This document shows positions 33,158-42,314 of a stretch of DNA of 64,000 nucleotides, piece by piece. The notes under the pieces are model-generated. The model saw only the letters and a program-made list of their open reading frames with translations. It was not told the origin of the DNA and searched no databases. The first letter of the stretch is position 1. Every line of letters begins with the position of its first letter. The position numbers and the translations under genes are program-made. Source of the stretch: Sulfitobacter mediterraneus (GTDB lineage Bacteria; Pseudomonadota; Alphaproteobacteria; Rhodobacterales; Rhodobacteraceae); assembly GCF_016801775.1 (NCBI RefSeq), contig NZ_CP069007.1, positions 28,114-92,113 of the forward strand, in the 5' to 3' direction.

Positions 33158-35894
33158 GGGATTTGGCCTTGAGTGCAGCGCGGACGCGGGCGGGGGTTGC
33201 GGGAACCTGTGTGATGCGGACACCGGTGGCATTGTGGATCGCATTCAGGATCGCGGGGGCGGTCGGGATCAACACATGTTCGCCCAGCCCCTTGGCCCCG
33301 TATGGCCCGTGGGCGTCCGGCTCTTCGATGATCAGGGTTTCAACGGGGGGCATATCGCCAATGGTCGGGATCAGGTAATCATGCAGGTTCTCGGTGCGCC
33401 CCGGAATGTATTCTTCCATCAAAGCCATGCCGAGACCCTGCGCAATGCCGCCTTGCACCTGACCTTCAACCAGCATCGGATTGATCGCCTTGCCCACATC
33501 ATGGGCGGCAACAAAGTGCAGCGGCTTGACGGTGCCAAAGGCAGTATCGACCTCGACCACCACCAGATGCGCGGCATAGCCAAATTGCGCATAGGGTGCA
33601 CCCTGGCCGTTTTCATCCAGCGGTTTGGTGGGCGGATCATAGGTTTCCTCGGAGCGCAGCACATAGCCTTCGCCATCGGCGGAGAGGGTCGATAGCGCAA
33701 AGCTGTGGCGGCCCGCCTTGTCAGTGGCGTGGATCATGCCATCTGCGATTTCAAGCTGGGCGTCTTGGGCGACATTCATCCGCTCAAGGATCTGCGCGCG
33801 CAATGCCGCGCCTGACAATCGCGCGGCATTGCCCGAGACATAGGTCTGCCGCGAGGCGGAGGTTTTGCCCGCATCCGGTGTCACGTCCGTGTCGGCGCCG
33901 ATCAGGGTCAGGGCATGGACCGGCACGCCAAGGGCGGTGGCGAACAATTGGCTGATCACCGTGTTGGCGCCTTGCCCGATGTCCATTGCGCCTTGGTGCA
34001 GCATGATCGTGCCATCGGCGCGGATGCCCGCCTTGATGGTTGAGGGATTGGGCAGCGAGGTGTTGCCACAACCGTACCAGCCCGCCGCAATGCCAACACC
34101 GCGTTTCAGAGTGGTATTGGCCGCGTTGAATGCCGCCGCCGCACCGCGTTCCTTGGCCCATGCGGGGCGCAAGGCCTCAAGACAGGCGCGAATGCCAACC
34201 CCTTGGGAAAACACCTGTCCGCAGACCGTGGGCGCGTTGTTTTCCAATGCGTTGAGGATGCGGAACTCCAGCGGATCGAGGCCAAGCCTGTCTGCCAGCA
34301 CGTCAAACAGGCTTTCTTGTGCAATCGCGGCCTGAGGCACGCCAAAACCGCGAAAGGCACCCGACGGCGGGTTGTTGGTATGGATGCCCTTGGATTCGGC
34401 GCGGTAGTTGGGGATGCTGTAGGGGCCGGACGCATGCACCGGTACCCGGTTGGCCACGGTCGGCCCCCAACTGGCATAGGCGCCGGTGTCAAATTCGCCA
34501 TAGAAGTCATAGCCGGTGATCTTGCCGGTGCGGTCCGCGCCGATGCTCAGGCGGATGTCGGAAGGGTGGCGCTTGGTGGTGCTTTGCATCGATTCACTGC
34601 GCGAATAGGTCAGGCGCACGGGTTTGCCGGTCTTGATCGCGGCCATCGCCAGATAGGGCTGCACGGAAATGTCCAGCTTGGAGCCAAAGCCGCCGCCCAC
34701 GCCGGTTGGCACAATGCGGATGCGGCTGCGATCCCAGCCAAGGATGATCTCAAGCGCCTCAAGATCCATGACGGGGGCCTGGGTGCAGGCGTAGACCTCG
34801 ACACGGTCCCCATCCACACGGGCAAAGCCGGCTTCAGGCTCAATATAGGCATGTTCGACAAAACCGCTTTGGTAGTGGCCTGACACGGTGACATCCGCAG
34901 AGGCCAGCGCGGATTTGGCATCGCCGCAAGCGACAAAGCCGCCGCACATCACGTTCATGTCCCGGCCTTTGTGCAGCTCTGCGGCTTGATCCGTTTGGGC
35001 GCTGTGAATGTCGGTGCTGGCGGGGCGTTCCTCCCATGTCAGGGGGAAAGTGGCGGGATCGAAGTTGCGGATCATCTCCGGCGTTCCGATCACGGCGGCA
35101 ACGGCTTCACCCCGAAAGCGGGTTTCGCCCTCGGCAAAGACGGGTTGATCCATGAACTGCGGAATGACGCCAAACACGTTGCGGCCTGTGATATCGGCAG
35201 CGGTCAGCACGGCCTCAACGCCAGTTCTGTTGGCAACAAATCCCTCCAGATCGCCAAAGGTGAAACCGGCGCGAGGGAAGGGCGAACGGATCACCAAAAT
35301 CTCAAGCGTGCCGGGCGGCGCGATATCGTCGCCGAAGGCCTCGCGCCCCGCAACTTTGTCCGCGCCATCGAGGCGGCGGATTGCATCACCTGCATGACCG
35401 GGTGCATCGCGGGTGAGGGCAGGGGCACCCATCACGGCGTCGATGATCTTGCGATATCCGGTGCAGCGGCACAGCACCCCGCCAAGCGCATCTTGCACCT
35501 GCGTTTCCGTCGGCTGCGGATTGGCCCGCAGCAGCGCCACGGCTGAGGCCATCATCCCCGGTGTGCAGATCCCGCATTGCGCCGCGCCGTGGTTTTGAAA
35601 GCTCTCGCCCAGGGCATGGGCAATCGGATCATTGGCATGCAGGCCGGCGGGGGTTTCCACCGCGCGCCCCGCGGCCTGTTGCGCGGGCATCAAACAGGCG
35701 CAGACGGGGTCGCCGTCCACCAACACGGTGCAGGCGCCGCAATCGCCCGCGTTGCAGCCGATTTTCACATCCCGCGCACCAAGCTGTTCGCGCAGCATCT
35801 CTGACAGGCGTTGGCCGGGGGCGGGCTGGCATTGGGCGTGCTGCCCGTTGAGGGTAAAGGTCGTGGCGGAAAGGTCGGTGGGTTTGTTCATCAC
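33150..35894 (-). CDS. Xanthine dehydrogenase-family hydroxylase, fused 2Fe-2S and molybdopterin subunits
   Basis: A 914-residue fusion. Residues 1-165 carry two [2Fe-2S] clusters (CNAGDCGACTVLVDG; CGICTPGMM; LCRCTGYRK), and from about 185 the molybdopterin-binding large subunit follows. The catalytic Glu is expected in GAKGLGEHVLIPTAP, and a cofactor contact in GIAQGLGMALMEE. It hydroxylates a heterocycle with water-derived oxygen and passes electrons through the Fe-S clusters to the FAD subunit next door. In this setting nicotinate to 6-hydroxynicotinate is the leading guess. Fusion of the small and large subunits is less usual than separate genes. It overlaps both neighbours (4 nt and 8 nt). 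Confidence 0.85.
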   Translation of the reverse strand: MMNKPTDLSATTFTLNGQHAQCQPAPGQRLSEMLREQLGARDVKIGCNAGDCGACTVLVDGDPVCACLMPAQQAAGRAVETPAGLHANDPIAHALGESFQNHGAAQCGICTPGMMASAVALLRANPQPTETQVQDALGGVLCRCTGYRKIIDAVMGAPALTRDAPGHAGDAIRRLDGADKVAGREAFGDDIAPPGTLEILVIRSPFPRAGFTFGDLEGFVANRTGVEAVLTAADITGRNVFGVIPQFMDQPVFAEGETRFRGEAVAAVIGTPEMIRNFDPATFPLTWEERPASTDIHSAQTDQAAELHKGRDMNVMCGGFVACGDAKSALASADVTVSGHYQSGFVEHAYIEPEAGFARVDGDRVEVYACTQAPVMDLEALEIILGWDRSRIRIVPTGVGGGFGSKLDISVQPYLAMAAIKTGKPVRLTYSRSESMQSTTKRHPSDIRLSIGADRTGKITGYDFYGEFDTGAYASWGPTVANRVPVHASGPYSIPNYRAESKGIHTNNPPSGAFRGFGVPQAAIAQESLFDVLADRLGLDPLEFRILNALENNAPTVCGQVFSQGVGIRACLEALRPAWAKERGAAAAFNAANTTLKRGVGIAAGWYGCGNTSLPNPSTIKAGIRADGTIMLHQGAMDIGQGANTVISQLFATALGVPVHALTLIGADTDVTPDAGKTSASRQTYVSGNAARLSGAALRAQILERMNVAQDAQLEIADGMIHATDKAGRHSFALSTLSADGEGYVLRSEETYDPPTKPLDENGQGAPYAQFGYAAHLVVVEVDTAFGTVKPLHFVAAHDVGKAINPMLVEGQVQGGIAQGLGMALMEEYIPGRTENLHDYLIPTIGDMPPVETLIIEEPDAHGPYGAKGLGEHVLIPTAPAILNAIHNATGVRITQVPATPARVRAALKAKSHD

Positions 35895-36721
35895 GCGGCC
35901 GCCTCTGCAATCGCACGGCGGATCTGCTCGGCCACCACATCAAGGCGGTAATCGGCGCTGCCGCGCACGTCGTCGATGGGGGAGAGGGGGGCAAGGTGGT
36001 CAGCTTCGACAACGGCCTGATGCACGGCTTTCCCGATCAGCGCCTGTTCCAAGGCGGGCAATCGCTGGGCCACGGGGGAACAGGCCCCAACGGCGATGCG
36101 GGCCTCGGTGATCCGGCCATTGGAGTCGAGGCAGATCAAGCAGGCGGTCATGGTGATGGAGATCACCAGATAACGGCGGCTGCCCAGCTTTTCAAAAGAG
36201 GAGGTGGCGTTCTGCGGTGGCTCCGGCACAAGGACGGCAGTGAGCAATTCGTCCGGGGCCAGTGCGGTCTGGCGCACGCCGGTGATGAACTGTGCCAGGG
36301 GCAGAACACGCGCCCCATTGGCGGCGCTGGTCAGTTCGACCTGCGCATCAAGGGTCAACAGCGGCGGAACGCCATCCGCTGCAGGAGAGGCATTGCAAAG
36401 GTTTCCGGCAATCGTTCCGGCGTTCTGGATCTGGATGCTGCCGACCTCGGCTGCGGCGGATTTGAGCCCGTCGAAGGCCGGGGGCAGATCGGCGTTGAGG
36501 ATTTCCGTCCATGTGGTGGCCGCGCCAAACCGATAACCCACCTCGGTGCGGCTGATGCCGGACAGCCCGGCAATGCGGGTCACATCAAGAAAGAACGCTG
36601 GCCGCCGCCCCTGCCGCGCGGAGGGATAGACATCGGTGCCGCCCGCGACGACCTTACCGCCCTGACGGGTGAGGGTTTCAAGGGCCGAGGCCAGATCTGT
36701 CGGATTGTGATAGCTCACCAT
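35891..36721 (-). CDS. Xanthine dehydrogenase-family FAD subunit (CoxM-like)
   Basis: A 276-residue FAD-binding subunit: VVAGGTDVYPSARQG, AAEVGSIQIQNAGTIAGNLCNASPAAD, the two family FAD motifs. The start at 36721 follows GGGAG; a 20-codon extension would cover the operator at 36738. It is the first gene of the six-gene operon down to 29655, and it passes electrons from the fused Fe-S/Mo protein to an acceptor. Confidence 0.9.
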   Translation of the reverse strand: MVSYHNPTDLASALETLTRQGGKVVAGGTDVYPSARQGRRPAFFLDVTRIAGLSGISRTEVGYRFGAATTWTEILNADLPPAFDGLKSAAAEVGSIQIQNAGTIAGNLCNASPAADGVPPLLTLDAQVELTSAANGARVLPLAQFITGVRQTALAPDELLTAVLVPEPPQNATSSFEKLGSRRYLVISITMTACLICLDSNGRITEARIAVGACSPVAQRLPALEQALIGKAVHQAVVEADHLAPLSPIDDVRGSADYRLDVVAEQIRRAIAEAAA

Positions 36722-36737
36722 GGCTCCCGTTGCATTA

Positions 36738-36755
36738 TTGTTTGTATGCAAATGA
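36738..36755. promoter_or_regulatory. Operator site 3 of the heterocycle regulon
   Basis: TTGTTTGTATGCAAATGA matches the 18-bp palindrome at 27148 in 15 positions and lies just upstream of the hydroxylase operon. Confidence 0.6.
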
Positions 36756-36802
36756 TATGAAGGCGCCCCGGTTTTTGTCAACCGGATTCGGGGCGCTTTG
36801 GC

Positions 36803-37561
36803 TCAGGGAATGGTAAAGGCAAACTGCGCCGCGACGGGCACCCCATCCGCCAGATAGGGGCGGTGGTCATGGCTATTGAGCGCGACGCGCAGGTCGTAGC
36901 TGCCCGGGCTCAGTGCGCCGATGTCAAAGCGGGTGTCGTAAAGCCGTCCGAGTTTCAGACCGTTGAGATAGATATGCGCATGACCCTCGCCCGGCACATG
37001 GGGTGTGCCGTCCTCTACCCTCACAAAGGCAAAATTTTCGATGCTCAGGCGCATTTCAAACCCATCGGCATCGACCTGCGCCGGTGGAATCAGGGTCAGG
37101 GTCGGGGCAGGGGAGGTGCTGACGCCCGCTCCGCTGTGATCCATCGTGGTGCTGCCGGCGTGGATCACCCGTGTTGAGACCTGCTGCCCGTTTGCAAAGG
37201 ACAGGGTGAGGGGGATAAAGCCGCCTTGGGCAAAGTCATCGCCGCCGCCGCGCAGCATCAGATGGGCGCCGTCCATGGCCAGCGATGCCTTGCCGCCGCC
37301 CGGCACGACCAGCGCCGCGCCATCATGGCCGGGGTTCATCACCATCAACATCTGTGCCTGAGGCGAGGAAGCGCCCAAAAATGTGCTGGCCGCACCGTCA
37401 TTGACCATGTCGAGTGTGACCATGAACATGTCATTGCGCCCCTTAACCGGCACGGCTTTGGCGTTCTCGATCGTGATGGAAGGGCGGCTGGCGCTCATGC
37501 CCCAAAAAAGGGCAAGGGCACAGGCCCCGAGGATGACAATAGCGGCAATACGTCTGATCAA
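36803..37561 (-). CDS. Secreted/anchored protein with PCuAC-like domain, function unknown
   Basis: A 252-residue protein with an N-terminal membrane anchor or signal (IRRIAAIVILGACALALFW). Residues about 30-140 have the layout of the PCu(A)C copper-chaperone fold (MVNDGAASTFLGASS, HLMLRGGG, GFIPLTLSF), but the canonical Met/His ligand set is incomplete. The C-terminal part includes GEGHAHIYLNGLKLGRLYD and LNSHDHRPYLADG, with several His. The start is a TTG at 37561 with GGGAG 8 nt upstream. It is divergent from the membrane protein at 37603. A copper link is possible, not shown. Confidence 0.55.
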   Translation of the reverse strand: MIRRIAAIVILGACALALFWGMSASRPSITIENAKAVPVKGRNDMFMVTLDMVNDGAASTFLGASSPQAQMLMVMNPGHDGAALVVPGGGKASLAMDGAHLMLRGGGDDFAQGGFIPLTLSFANGQQVSTRVIHAGSTTMDHSGAGVSTSPAPTLTLIPPAQVDADGFEMRLSIENFAFVRVEDGTPHVPGEGHAHIYLNGLKLGRLYDTRFDIGALSPGSYDLRVALNSHDHRPYLADGVPVAAQFAFTIP

Positions 37562-37602
37562 ATCACTTGCTCCCTGACGGATAGTCGGTTGTATCTAAGC
37601 AC

Positions 37603-39012
37603 ATGAAACGCCGCCCGTTACCCCCCTTTTTTGCCGCCGCGCTGATCGCGCTTTGGCCCGCGCCGCTTTGGGCGCATGCGTCAGAGCAGGGGTTTGTGCT
37701 GTTGCTGCCGACCGGTGCCTATACCGTCGCAGGCACATTGGCGGTGGTGTTTTCGCTGGTTCTGGTGACGGTGCTGTCGCCCCAAGTGCTGGCGGTTTTG
37801 TTTCGGGCGCGGCGGCTCAGTTTTTCGCTGAATTGGCCTGCGGGGCAGATGGCAATCTCCATCCTTGGCACCGTGGTTTTTCTGGCTTTGGTCTACATCG
37901 GTCTACAAGGGCCGACCGATCCGCAGAACAATCTGCTGCCGCTGACACTTTGGACGGTGTGGTGGGTTGGCCTGTTTGTGGTGCAGGGTTTGGTGGCGGA
38001 TGTCTGGCGCTGGATCAATCCGTGGACGGGGGTGCATCAACTGCTTGCCGGAGGCAGTGCGCCGCTGTTGCGCCTGCCGGAACGCTGGGGCGCTTGGCCG
38101 GCGGTTGCGGTGTTTTTGATGTTTCAGGGGTTTATCCTCGCCGATGTTGCACCGAACGATCCGGACCGTCTTGCGCTGTTTGCGCTGGGATATTGGGTGT
38201 TCACACTGGCGGGGATGATCCTCTGCGGGTCAGAGCGGTGGCTGGCACAGGTGGAATGTTTCACGGTGCTGTTTGCCCTGATTGGCCGGTTGCGTCCAGT
38301 TCAGGCAGGCGGGCAGGGGCGCTATGGTTTTGCCGGATGGCGCGCGGTGGCGGAGGCACCGCTGCATCCAAGCCATGCGGTGTTCTGTCTGGTCATCCTC
38401 GCCTCGGGCAGCTTTGACGGGCTGCATGAAACCTTTTGGTGGCTTGGCCAGATCGGGATCAACCCGTTGGCGTTTCCGGGGCGGTCTGCCGTGGTGATGC
38501 CGACGCTGGTCGGGCTTTATGCCGCCAACGCGGCGCTGATCGCGGTTTTTGCGCTGGCGGTCTGGGTCGGGCTTGTGGCGGTGCGCCGTTGGGGCGGGGG
38601 GCAAGCGCCCGGTTTTGGAGTGGCCTTCAACAGCTTTGCCATCGCGATCCTGCCGATCGCGCTTGGCTATCATTTCGCCCATTATTTCGTGACCTTTCTG
38701 GTGCAGATCCAATATGTCGCGGCCACCCTTGCGGACCCTTTGGCGCGGGGGTGGAATCTGTTTGGGCTGGGGGCGGTGCGGGTCACGACAGGGTTTCTCA
38801 ACACGCAAGACACGGTGCGGGTAATCTGGATCACGCAGGCGGCAGCGGTGGTGGCCTCGCATATCCTGTCGGTGTTGTTGACTCATCATCTGGCTGCCGG
38901 ATTTGTGCAGAAAAACAGGGATTTGATTGCGCTTCAGATCGGACTGAGCCTGCTGATGATTGCCTATACGATCTTTGGTCTGTGGTTGTTGGCCAGCCCC
39001 AGAGGCGTATAG
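37603..39012 (+). CDS. Polytopic membrane protein of unknown function
   Basis: A 469-residue protein with a signal peptide (ending PLWAHASEQG) and about ten hydrophobic segments. Trp-rich loops (WTVWWVGLFVVQGLVADVWRWINPW), histidines in membrane-adjacent positions (GYHFAHYF; HILSVLLTHHLA) and a duplicated look are visible. No transporter signature is recognised. It starts 41 bp from the divergent PCuAC-like gene, so the pair may act together, perhaps in metal or cofactor handling (weak inference). The ABC operon downstream has its own operator. Confidence 0.6.
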   Translation: MKRRPLPPFFAAALIALWPAPLWAHASEQGFVLLLPTGAYTVAGTLAVVFSLVLVTVLSPQVLAVLFRARRLSFSLNWPAGQMAISILGTVVFLALVYIGLQGPTDPQNNLLPLTLWTVWWVGLFVVQGLVADVWRWINPWTGVHQLLAGGSAPLLRLPERWGAWPAVAVFLMFQGFILADVAPNDPDRLALFALGYWVFTLAGMILCGSERWLAQVECFTVLFALIGRLRPVQAGGQGRYGFAGWRAVAEAPLHPSHAVFCLVILASGSFDGLHETFWWLGQIGINPLAFPGRSAVVMPTLVGLYAANAALIAVFALAVWVGLVAVRRWGGGQAPGFGVAFNSFAIAILPIALGYHFAHYFVTFLVQIQYVAATLADPLARGWNLFGLGAVRVTTGFLNTQDTVRVIWITQAAAVVASHILSVLLTHHLAAGFVQKNRDLIALQIGLSLLMIAYTIFGLWLLASPRGV

Positions 39013-39036
39013 TGATTTCAGAAAGTTCTAGACATT

Positions 39037-39054
39037 TCGTTTGTATACACACAA
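39037..39054. promoter_or_regulatory. Operator site 4 of the heterocycle regulon
   Basis: TCGTTTGTATACACACAA matches the 18-bp palindrome at 27148 in 14 positions (left half nearly intact) and lies 53 bp before the branched-chain-type binding-protein gene. Confidence 0.5.
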
Positions 39055-39106
39055 ACTTCAACGATGAAGCACTGACAAAAGTGCCATCACAGCATGGGAG
39101 AATTTT

Positions 39107-40411
39107 ATGTCGGACGGGAATTTCAAGTCTTCGAAGTTAAGCCGCAGGTCCACTTTGTTGGGCCTTGGTGCCAGCGCGGGCGCATTGGCCACGGCGGGCG
39201 CATTGCCGGGCACATTGGGGTTTGCCCAGGCGCAAAGTTCCGCGCCGATTAAAATTGGGTTTCAGAAACATGCCACGGGCATCGGCGCTGCCTATGGGCG
39301 TTGGTATGGCGCAACCACGGATGCGGCGGTCAAGCGGATCAACGACAATGGCGGCATCAATGGCCGTCCGGTAGAGATCGTGGTTGAGGATGATGGCACC
39401 GACCCCAAACGCGGCGCAGAGGTGCTTGAGAAATTTGCGACGCAGCATGAATGCGACATCGCCTTTGGCACGCTGTTCAGCCATGTGGTGATCGGATCGG
39501 CCCCGCGTGCGGGCGAGTTGAAGCTGCCCTATTTCGTGGTGTCCGAAGGCCATCACGTCGCCAGTGGTATGCTGAACCGCTATACTCTGCAGCCCGGCAT
39601 CACCGATGTAAAAAGCCAGGTGCAGTCGATGGCACCTTTTGTGGCTGGCAACCTCGGCAAGAAGGTCACGATGATCTTCCCTGACTTTGCCTTTGGCCAT
39701 GATCACCGCGATTTCTTTTCCGCCGCGATTGAGGCGCAGGGCGGTGAGGTGGTCGCCAAGATCGCGATCCCGCCGACCGAGACATCTTTTACCCGTTATT
39801 TCCCGTCGATCCCGCGTGAGACCGAGGTGATCTATCATGTGATGGTTGGCCCTGCGGTTCTGACCTTTGTGAAGGAACTGGGCGAATTTTTCGGCCCAAG
39901 CCGGCCCGAGATCTTTGGCTTTATCGACAGCCTTGAGGCGGTCAACATCAACAGCCCCGGATTAGAGTTTCTCGAAGGGACATACTTCTGGGAGGGGATG
40001 CCGCGCCACGCGCAGGCCGATCAGACCTCGCATGACAAGGCGTATCGCGCTGCGGTGGGTGTCGATGATCGGGGTGCGTCGCTTTCGGATGGCAAGGACG
40101 TGTCGACCTTTGCCCATATGTTCGGCTGTTGGGAAACGCTCAACATCATCAAGGCAGGCATGGAAGCGTCCGATTATCAGGGACCGGCGGACCGGGCCAA
40201 GCTGATCGAAGCGGTTGAGGCCATGACAGACATGCCGGAAAGTGATGACCATCCGCAGGGGCCGAAGCAGTTCAACGGCAAGACCCATCAGGTCTTTGGT
40301 CAGCAGTACATTTCCAAGGTCACAGATGGCAAACTCGTGCGGGCGCATACCGCGTCGATCGAGGATGGCATGTATGAAGATGAGGTCGATTACACCGCGC
40401 AGTCCTTCTAA
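39107..40411 (+). CDS. ABC transporter substrate-binding protein, branched-chain amino acid type
   Basis: A 434-residue periplasmic protein with a twin-arginine signal (KLSRRSTLLGLGASAGALA, end near GFAQA). The Leu/Ile/Val-binding fold is shown by PIKIGFQKHATG, INDNGGINGRPVEIVVEDD and DPKRGAEVLEKF. A GGGAG site precedes the ATG. It is the first gene of a five-gene transporter operon that shares an operator with the heterocycle genes, so the ligand is plausibly a pyridine carboxylate or related compound rather than an amino acid. Confidence 0.88.
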   Translation: MSDGNFKSSKLSRRSTLLGLGASAGALATAGALPGTLGFAQAQSSAPIKIGFQKHATGIGAAYGRWYGATTDAAVKRINDNGGINGRPVEIVVEDDGTDPKRGAEVLEKFATQHECDIAFGTLFSHVVIGSAPRAGELKLPYFVVSEGHHVASGMLNRYTLQPGITDVKSQVQSMAPFVAGNLGKKVTMIFPDFAFGHDHRDFFSAAIEAQGGEVVAKIAIPPTETSFTRYFPSIPRETEVIYHVMVGPAVLTFVKELGEFFGPSRPEIFGFIDSLEAVNINSPGLEFLEGTYFWEGMPRHAQADQTSHDKAYRAAVGVDDRGASLSDGKDVSTFAHMFGCWETLNIIKAGMEASDYQGPADRAKLIEAVEAMTDMPESDDHPQGPKQFNGKTHQVFGQQYISKVTDGKLVRAHTASIEDGMYEDEVDYTAQSF

Positions 40412-40446
40412 GCGGTTCAACCCTTTTCAAAACAGGCAAGATACCT

Positions 40447-41373
40447 ATGGAATTTGGTCCTCACCTGATGCTCGCCTCCCTAGAGGGGGCGGTCATCGCG
40501 GCGATCCTGTCATTGACGGCGATGGGGTTGAGCATCGTGTTCGGTGTGATGCGTGTGGTCAACGTGGCGCATGGCGAATTTTTCATGCTGGGCGCGGTCT
40601 TGGCGTGGTACGTGACATCGGCGCTTGGCGGTCATCCGGCGCTGGGGTTTGTTGCGGCGCTTTTGATTGTGCCGGTTCTTGTGGCAGCGATTGCAGCGAC
40701 GGCGGACCGGTTAATCCTCAAGCGGATCGATTATGATGCGGACCGGACCATCGTCGGCACCATCGGTATCTTGTATATCATCCAGCAAACCACGCTGATG
40801 ACATTTGGCCCGGACGCCCGCCCGGTGGAGGCGCCTTTCAACACGCGCCTGTCGCTGCCTTGGTTCGAATTTGGCGAGAATGGTTTTGCGATGTTCTGGC
40901 CCTGGGGGCTGAGCACCACCAGCTACAAGCTGTTTGTGATTGCGGCGGCGGTGGTGATCCTGCTGGGTCTGTGGATGGTGATCACCCGCACCAAGATTGG
41001 TCTGGTGATGCGCGCCACCCAGCAAGACAGCGAAATGGCGCAGGCCTTTGGCGTTCCGGTGGGCACGGTCTATTCGCTGGTGTTTGGTCTGGGCGCGGGG
41101 CTGGCCGCATTGGGCGCGGTTCTGGTCGTGCCGATCCAGCAGGCGCATTACCTGATGGGGCATGATCCGCTGCTTCTTTCGTTTATCGTGGTGATCATTG
41201 GCGGGCTAGGCAGCCTGCCGGGCACCATTGTTGCCGCGATCCTGATCGGGATGAGCGATGGCATCATCTCGGTGTTCTTTTCCCCGACCATTGCCAAGAT
41301 CATTGCAACACTTCTGGTGGCGATGGTGCTGGTGTTCCGCCCGCAAGGCCTGCTGGGGAAGACCGCGCCATGA
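40447..41373 (+). CDS. ABC permease, LivH type
   Basis: A 308-residue inner-membrane permease: TAMGLSIVFGVMRVVNVAHGEFFMLGA and IGLVMRATQQDSEMAQAFG are LivH-family blocks. It overlaps the LivM-type gene by 4 nt. It forms the import channel with it. Confidence 0.92.
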   Translation: MEFGPHLMLASLEGAVIAAILSLTAMGLSIVFGVMRVVNVAHGEFFMLGAVLAWYVTSALGGHPALGFVAALLIVPVLVAAIAATADRLILKRIDYDADRTIVGTIGILYIIQQTTLMTFGPDARPVEAPFNTRLSLPWFEFGENGFAMFWPWGLSTTSYKLFVIAAAVVILLGLWMVITRTKIGLVMRATQQDSEMAQAFGVPVGTVYSLVFGLGAGLAALGAVLVVPIQQAHYLMGHDPLLLSFIVVIIGGLGSLPGTIVAAILIGMSDGIISVFFSPTIAKIIATLLVAMVLVFRPQGLLGKTAP

Positions 41374-42314
41374 CATCATCGCGTAAATCGACCTTGCTGC
41401 ACCTTGGAGTGCTGGCCCTTCTGGTGGTGCTGTTCTTTGTCCTGCCGCCCTATCATGCGGGCAACCTGTCGCGGATCATGGTGCTGGCGATCTATGCGAT
41501 GGGGTATAACCTTTTGTTCGGTTACACCGGTTTGCTGAGCCTTGGGCACGCGATGTTCTTTGCGGCGGGCATGTATGGCTTTGGTCTGACGCTGAACCTT
41601 GGCGGATGGCCGGTGCCGCTTGCCTTTGTGGCGGGGGTTATCTGCGCCGGGGCGCTGGCGCTGGTGATCGGGTTGCTGGCGCTGCGCACGGCGGGTGTGG
41701 CCTTTATGATTGTGACGCTGATGTTTGCGCAAACCGGTTATCTGGTTGTTCTTTATTTCGGCACCTATACGCGCGGCGACGAAGGTTTTGTGATCCAGCA
41801 GGCGCAGCGGATGTTGGGCGGGATCGACCTGACCAGCGAGACCGGGCGTTATGTGACCGCGCTGATCCTGTTTGCCATCTGTTTTCTGGGGCTGGCGCGG
41901 CTGGTGCAGACCCCCTTTGGCCGCACGTTGGTGGCGATCCGCGAGAACGAGGAACGCACCCGAATGCTGGGCTATGACGCGGGCAGTCACAAATTGCGGG
42001 CGCTGATCCTTTCGGGGGCGGTGTCCGGTGTGGCAGGGGCGGCCTATGCTTTGCTGTTCGGCTATGTCGGGGCGACCTTCGCCACCGTGCAATATTCGAT
42101 CTTTCCGCTGCTTTGGGTCTTGCTGGGCGGGGCGGGCACAACAATCGGGCCGCTGATTGGGGTCTTTTTCATGTTCTATCTGATCGACACCTCCAGCACC
42201 TACACCAACGCCTATATGCTGATCGCGGGTGTGGTACTGGTGCTGCTGACGGTGTTCGCGCCGCAGGGTCTGGCGGGTGAATTGCGCAAGAGGGTTTTCA
42301 AATGGCTGCCGTGA
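41370..42314 (+). CDS. ABC permease, LivM type
   Basis: A 314-residue permease: YNLLFGYTGLLSLGHAMFFAAG and PFGRTLVAIRENEERTRMLGY are LivM-family signatures. It overlaps the next ATPase gene by 13 nt and the previous gene by 4 nt. Confidence 0.92.
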   Translation: MTSSRKSTLLHLGVLALLVVLFFVLPPYHAGNLSRIMVLAIYAMGYNLLFGYTGLLSLGHAMFFAAGMYGFGLTLNLGGWPVPLAFVAGVICAGALALVIGLLALRTAGVAFMIVTLMFAQTGYLVVLYFGTYTRGDEGFVIQQAQRMLGGIDLTSETGRYVTALILFAICFLGLARLVQTPFGRTLVAIRENEERTRMLGYDAGSHKLRALILSGAVSGVAGAAYALLFGYVGATFATVQYSIFPLLWVLLGGAGTTIGPLIGVFFMFYLIDTSSTYTNAYMLIAGVVLVLLTVFAPQGLAGELRKRVFKWLP

